DNA of 64,000 bases from Beta vulgaris subsp. vulgaris (Eukaryota > Streptophyta > Magnoliopsida > Caryophyllales > Amaranthaceae): the NCBI RefSeq assembly GCF_026745355.1, contig NC_079208.1, forward strand, positions 48,659,510 through 48,723,509. Reading direction: 5' to 3'. The position numbers were made by a program, and so were the translations under genes. How positions within the stretch are numbered: the stretch's first letter is position 1; each line of letters begins with the position of its first letter. Positions 59,843-64,000 of this stretch are shown piece by piece. The notes under the pieces are model-generated. The model saw only the letters and a program-made list of their open reading frames with translations, ran no database searches and was not told the origin of the DNA.

Positions 59843-61203
59843 TGTTGAACCCTAGTTTTGATAATGACAAAGAAACAAAGGAACAAACTAAGTAGTGAAC
59901 TAATGAATTATTTAAGTGTATGGTGTCTAAGGTATCAATGCAAGGAACTGGGAGAATACAAAGTCAATGAAGAAGTCAAGAGAGGATTTCAAAGGCTAAG
60001 TAAAGAAGTTTCTATGTTGATACTGGAGCAAGCATTGGATCAAGAATAATAGAAGCTAGGCGTTTTATTTTCTAGTTCCAATGTAAAGGAACAAGGAAAG
60101 AATGGTAAGGAACTGTGGCAGAATATTTGAGAATGAAGCGTTTGTTCCTCTGTAAGGAACAAACTCAGTGGCACTTAGTAAATATGTTAAAGGAACTGAA
60201 CTAATATAAGGAACTAGACTTAGGCGTGTAACGGTTAAATGATAATGGAGTAAGTCATGCCTAGATTATAGGAAATTAGTTATTTCTAATTTCAAATGAT
60301 AAAATCAGTTTTATAAAAAGAAAATCTGTTTTGAAAAGATATTATTTTTCGGAAAATAAGAAAATAATTATCCGTTTGTTAGAAAGATATTATTTCAAAG
60401 ATATTATTTTCTTAAAGTTTAGAAATTCAGATTTAAAGATAAAAAGAATTTATAAAAAACTGATTTTCGGATAAATGTTGAAGGAACTCCTATTATTTAG
60501 GAGTAATGGCTGCATTTTATCCACGTACATTTAGAGTTCATGGGATCATGGGACATGATGTATAACGTTTCCTAGGGAAGGAACATCATGGGTAAATGGA
60601 TTAAAACGTGTACTCAAACATTATTCCCACGTTCTTTATGATTATCACTATAAATATAGAAGTCTAGATAAGTTCCAAAGTGTGTCTGACTAGTAATTAA
60701 GTGAGTTTAACTTATTAAGTGTCAGTGCCTTCATTCTCTCATATTAGCCATTTGTTCTTTGCCTTCTTACTCTAATTCCACTAAGCTTATTTCGATCAAT
60801 TGTATTTTGGTTTTTGGGGTAAGGGAACTTTGAGTGAAGTTCTGTAAGAGAAAGGCTTTGAGTGAAGCTTGTATGTGTGAGAAAACTTCGAGTGAAGTTG
60901 AGAGGAACTGCTGTTAAGGGAACAGTGGTTCAGGAACTTGAGTTTAGGAACTCAAGGTAGGGCTCGAGTTAGAATTAGGTTGTAACAGAGTTGTTTGGCC
61001 TAATTAGTGAAAGTGTTGAGTTTAAAATCCCTAGTGGTCGAGGTTGTTTCTTCTTGTTGGGCCCAAGAAGTTTTTCCTCGTAAAAATCCCTTGTGTTCCT
61101 TTAGCTTGTTTATTCGTTTAAGTTTTAATTTCCGCAAAAAGTTACGTTTATTTCTACACCTACAATTCACCCCCCCTCTTGTAGTGTTCCTAGGGAAATA
61201 ACA
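59843..61203 (+). mobile_element. Copia LTR copy A (1.36 kb), plus orientation
   Basis: It starts TGTTGAACCCTAGTTTTGAT, ends TAGTGTTCCTAGGGAAATAACA after CAATTCACCCCCCCTCTTG. It matches the LTR at 62527-63891 in inverted orientation over its whole length. No primer-binding site follows and no target duplication was found, so it is a solo or truncated copy. The text is rich in AAGGAAC motifs. Confidence 0.7.
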
Positions 61204-61249
61204 AATTTCAAAATAAATTTATGAATATATAATTTTATGTACATATCAA

Positions 61250-62321
61250 TGTATTATTACTAGTCTACTATGGTGTTAGAGTTGCATTAGCTACAGAGGC
61301 GTTGCAATAGGTGTCACAATGAGGCATATTATTAGTATTAGAGGCGTTGCAATAGCTATATGATGATGTCGCAACATATATAGAGGCGTTGCATTAGATG
61401 CCAAAATGGGACACAATACGAGTAATATGGCGTTGCAATAGCTATTGGAGGGCGTTGCCATAGGCATAAAGGCGTTGCAATAGGCTCTATAGCTAATGCA
61501 ACAGATATTTACACCTATTGCAACAGGTTTGTGGTAGCCGTTGCAATAGGCCAAAAAACCGTTGCACTAGGTCTAATGCAACGGCAGCAACAGCAACGGT
61601 TGTTCAACCGTTGCAATAGCTCTATTGCAACGGTTTTGGGCTCTATTGCAACGGTTTTCAGAGGTTGCATTAGGTCATTTATGTAGTAGTGATACTAAGG
61701 TGATGGGTGTGAGACGGAACAAAACCGTATTTGCATTTCATCTAATAGACCAAGTGTCTATTAAGGATTCAGTAGCCCGTATAATTCTAGTAAGATGACG
61801 GTGCCCGTTCGATGCCAAATAAAGATTAAAGATTAAATATTAAAGATTAAAGGATGTAACACAATGTAGTATCATGCTTCAGATTGTTCATGTGTGCATC
61901 ATTTATGCTTATGTGTATTCAATGGTTCGTTACGTACTCAGCATAGCTGATTGTGTGTTATTATGTGTTTGTTGAACTGCGATGAACCATTGATGCTACA
62001 ATGGGGAGCAGACTAGGTGTGCTGGTGCTGCTGCATGATATCGAGCAGACGGGGACTAGTCTTTGGTATTTGCATTTAAAGTATTTTGAAATAAGTACTA
62101 TTGGTTTTTCAAGGACTTATATAAATGGTTTGAATGAAAGGGGTCGTTGATGATTCCCGAGTTGTATTTATATTTTAATTCCGCTGCATTTTAGTTTCTG
62201 AAGCAATGTTTTAAATTATCGTTAACTCATCTTATGCCTTGCGTTCCATCGCGGCGGTAACACTCCCAGAGTCGATGCGGCGTAGCTGTGGTAGACGCGT
62301 ATGGATTTTGGGGGTGTTACA
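61250..62321 (-). mobile_element. LTR-like insertion carrying a CACTA terminus
   Basis: The right edge reads TGTAACACCCCCAAAATCC on the minus strand, an LTR-type start, and interrupts a gag frame. The left edge is uncertain (TGTATTATTAC near 61250, flanks ATCAA and TCAAT). If correct, the 1.07-kb insertion contains or adjoins the CACTA end at 61285-61691. Confidence 0.35.
61285..61691. mobile_element. CACTA-type transposon terminus with GTTGCAATAG repeats
   Basis: The right end reads CACTACTACATAAATGACC on the minus strand. Inwards come about twenty GTTGCAATAG/CTATTGCAAC decamers in both orientations, the typical CACTA subterminal repeat pattern. The other terminus was not found. Confidence 0.65.
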
Positions 62322-62461
62322 TCAATGACTGTCCATACCTGGTAGTTTTCAGCCTTGATGAATATTTCCATTCCGTTCTTCCAGTAGGAGTAGAACTTCC
62401 CATTGAACATGGGAGGCCTTTGCATAGAGTAACCTTCCTCAAGTTTCTCGGCGGTATTCAT
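62322..62461 (-). pseudogene. Copia gag N-terminus, truncated by insertion
   Basis: Minus-strand frame MNTAEKLEEGYSMQRPPMFN then FYSYWKNGMEIFIKAENYQVW, the start of a SIRE/Maximus-type Copia gag. It breaks at 62321 where LTR-like DNA begins. It lies 51 bases inside the primer-binding site, as expected. Confidence 0.7.
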
Positions 62462-62512
62462 TCTTCCTTGGATCTTTTTCTCAATAAGGTTTCCTATCTT
62501 TCGTGAGTTCTA

Positions 62513-62524
62513 GCTCTGATACCA
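62513..62524 (-). other. Primer-binding site of the minus-strand Copia
   Basis: Minus strand TGGTATCAGAGC, two bases inside the LTR end at 62527; complementary to initiator tRNA-Met. Confidence 0.85.
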
Positions 62525-62526
62525 AT

Positions 62527-63891
62527 TGTTATTTCACTAGGAACACTACAAGAGAGGGGGTGAATTATATGTGTAGAAACAAACGCATCTTTTTGCGAAA
62601 ATTCAAACTTAAACAAATAAACAAACGAAAGGAACACAAGGGATTTTTACGAGGAAAAACTTCTTGGGCCCGACAAGAAGAAACAACCTCGACCACTAGG
62701 GATTTTAAACTCAACTCTTTCACTAATTAGGCCAAACAACTTTGTTACAACCTAATTCTACTCACGAGCCATACCTTGAGTTCCTAAACTCAAGTTCTTA
62801 AGCCACTGTTCCCTTAACAATAGTTCCTCTCAACTTCACTCGATGTTTTCTCACTCTTACTTGCTCTATTCAAAACTTCTCTCTTACAAAACTTCACTCA
62901 AAGTCCCCTTACCCCAAAAACCAAAATACAAATGAACGAATAAGCTTAGTGGAATTAGAGTAAAAAAGCAAAGAACAAATGACTATTATAAGATAAGAAT
63001 GAAGGCACTGACACTTTAATTAGTTAAACTCAGTAAATCACTTAGTCAGACACACTTTGGAACTTAATCAGACATTAATATTTATAGTGGTAGTAATTTA
63101 GAATGTGGGATTAAAAACATGTATTTATGAAAAACCATTATCCCATGATGTTCCTTACCCCAAGGAACACGTTCCTCAAACATCCCATGATCCCATGATC
63201 ACTGTTAGACGTGGGAGTGTTTTTAGTTACTGCTCCTCAATTATAGCAACCACTTTGAGCATTACTCGAAAATCTGATTTAATTTAAAAATATTTTAATT
63301 ATTAAATCTGAAATTAAATCATTTTAATAAAAATATTATCTTTGAATAACTTCCGTAAAAACCGAAAAATATTTTTATTATCTTTGGAAAAATAAAATCT
63401 TTTCCATAAAAAGATTTTCCATAAAATCAGATTTTTCCTTAAGTAAAACAGTTACCTACATTCTTAGCATAATTTTCTCAACTGCCATCAATGTACCGTT
63501 ATAATGCTTCAACCTAAGTCTAGTTCCTTTTAATTGGTAGTTCCTTTAATTTATAAGTTTAGTGCCAATTCGTTTGTTCCTTACCAAGGAACAAACTATC
63601 ATTCTCAAACAAAATGGCCACAGTTCCTTACCATCTTTACTCGTTCCTTTACAATGGAACTAGAAATAAAAAGCCTCGATTTATTCTTCTTGCTCCAATG
63701 CTGCTCCAGTATCAAATAGAGAAACATCTTCACTTAGTCTTCAAAAACCAAACTTGATTTCTTCCTCGACTTAATATTCTCTTTGTTCCTTTCAATGATA
63801 CCTTGAAATTCACGCACTTAAATAACTCGTTAGTCCTGTACATAGTTTGTATATTTGTTCCTTTGTCATCATCAAAACTAGGGTTTCAACA
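62527..63891 (-). mobile_element. Copia LTR copy B (5' LTR), minus orientation
   Basis: On the minus strand it begins TGTTGAAACCCTAGTTTTGA and ends GTTCCTAGTGAAATAACA, followed by a primer-binding site and a gag start, so it is a 5' LTR. Compared with copy A it shows many substitutions and small indels. The internal region is lost a few hundred bases further on. Confidence 0.8.
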
Positions 63892-63960
63892 GCCTCAAAA
63901 GGTGCCATCTTATTACTCGCATGGTAAGTTTTGTTGTACGAAAACTCAATCAAGTCAATT

Positions 63961-64000
63961 TGTAACACCCTCGCCGATCCGAACCCTTCCTTATTCGATA
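63961..64000 (+). mobile_element. Start of another LTR at the window edge
   Basis: TGTAACACCCTCGCCGATCC begins at 63961, the same type of start as the unit at 54058. The remainder lies outside the window. Confidence 0.45.

Noticed and set aside
61285..61691. GTTGCAATAG repeats as a regulatory array of a host gene
   Set aside because: They lead into a CACTA terminus, which explains them as subterminal transposon repeats.

Overview
This is nuclear plant DNA: AT-rich, with spliced genes, Pol II-type snRNA genes and dense, nested transposable elements. The betaine-aldehyde dehydrogenase (BADH/ALDH10) exons read, from memory, almost exactly like the beet enzyme (500 codons once small breaks are allowed for). 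That points to a chenopod/Amaranthaceae genome, most likely Beta or a close relative. No database search was run.

Layout. 1-5335: probable 3' part of a large LTR element with a palindromic repeat array and GC-rich islands. 5336-8962: low-content DNA and the leader region of a transporter gene. 8963-12783: five-exon MFS transporter (NiaP/SVOP-like) with an intronic tandem duplication that creates a potential 15-nt exon. 12784-15841: TE-packed intergenic DNA (MULE-type end, two Tourist-like elements, a Helitron, two Stowaway MITEs) leading into the BADH promoter. 15842-28570: 15-exon BADH gene. Its 4.8-kb intron 1 holds a MITE that was itself entered by a 3.7-kb hAT transposon, plus a Tourist MITE; intron 2 holds a LINE 3' fragment. 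As written, exons 5, 6 and 12 carry clustered single-base deletions, so the copy is either mis-assembled there or decaying.

28571-36060: intergenic DNA with MULE-like, foldback and Helitron elements, then a U2 snRNA gene and a U1 snRNA gene in the same orientation 1.5 kb apart, separated by a hAT-type MITE. 36676-41771: L1-type LINE, 5'-truncated, with one nonsense codon in ORF2. 42891-44160: MULE-type MITE and a CACTA terminus. 46906-52187: very young Copia retrotransposon (LTRs differ by one base, TSD CTCTC) with one nonsense codon in gag. 53470-58560: degraded older Copia split by a 2.9-kb LTR unit and by a 1.07-kb Tourist element rich in GAACT repeats. 58561-64000: LTR debris, two copies of a 1.36-kb Copia LTR in inverted orientation around a CACTA terminus, and the start of another LTR at the right edge.

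The host functions here are a membrane transporter, glycine-betaine synthesis for osmotic protection, and two spliceosomal RNAs. Nothing suggests a shared pathway or operon. The points most worth checking are the microexon in the transporter, the damaged BADH exons, the linked U2-U1 snRNA pair, and the Tourist family with GAACT arrays.
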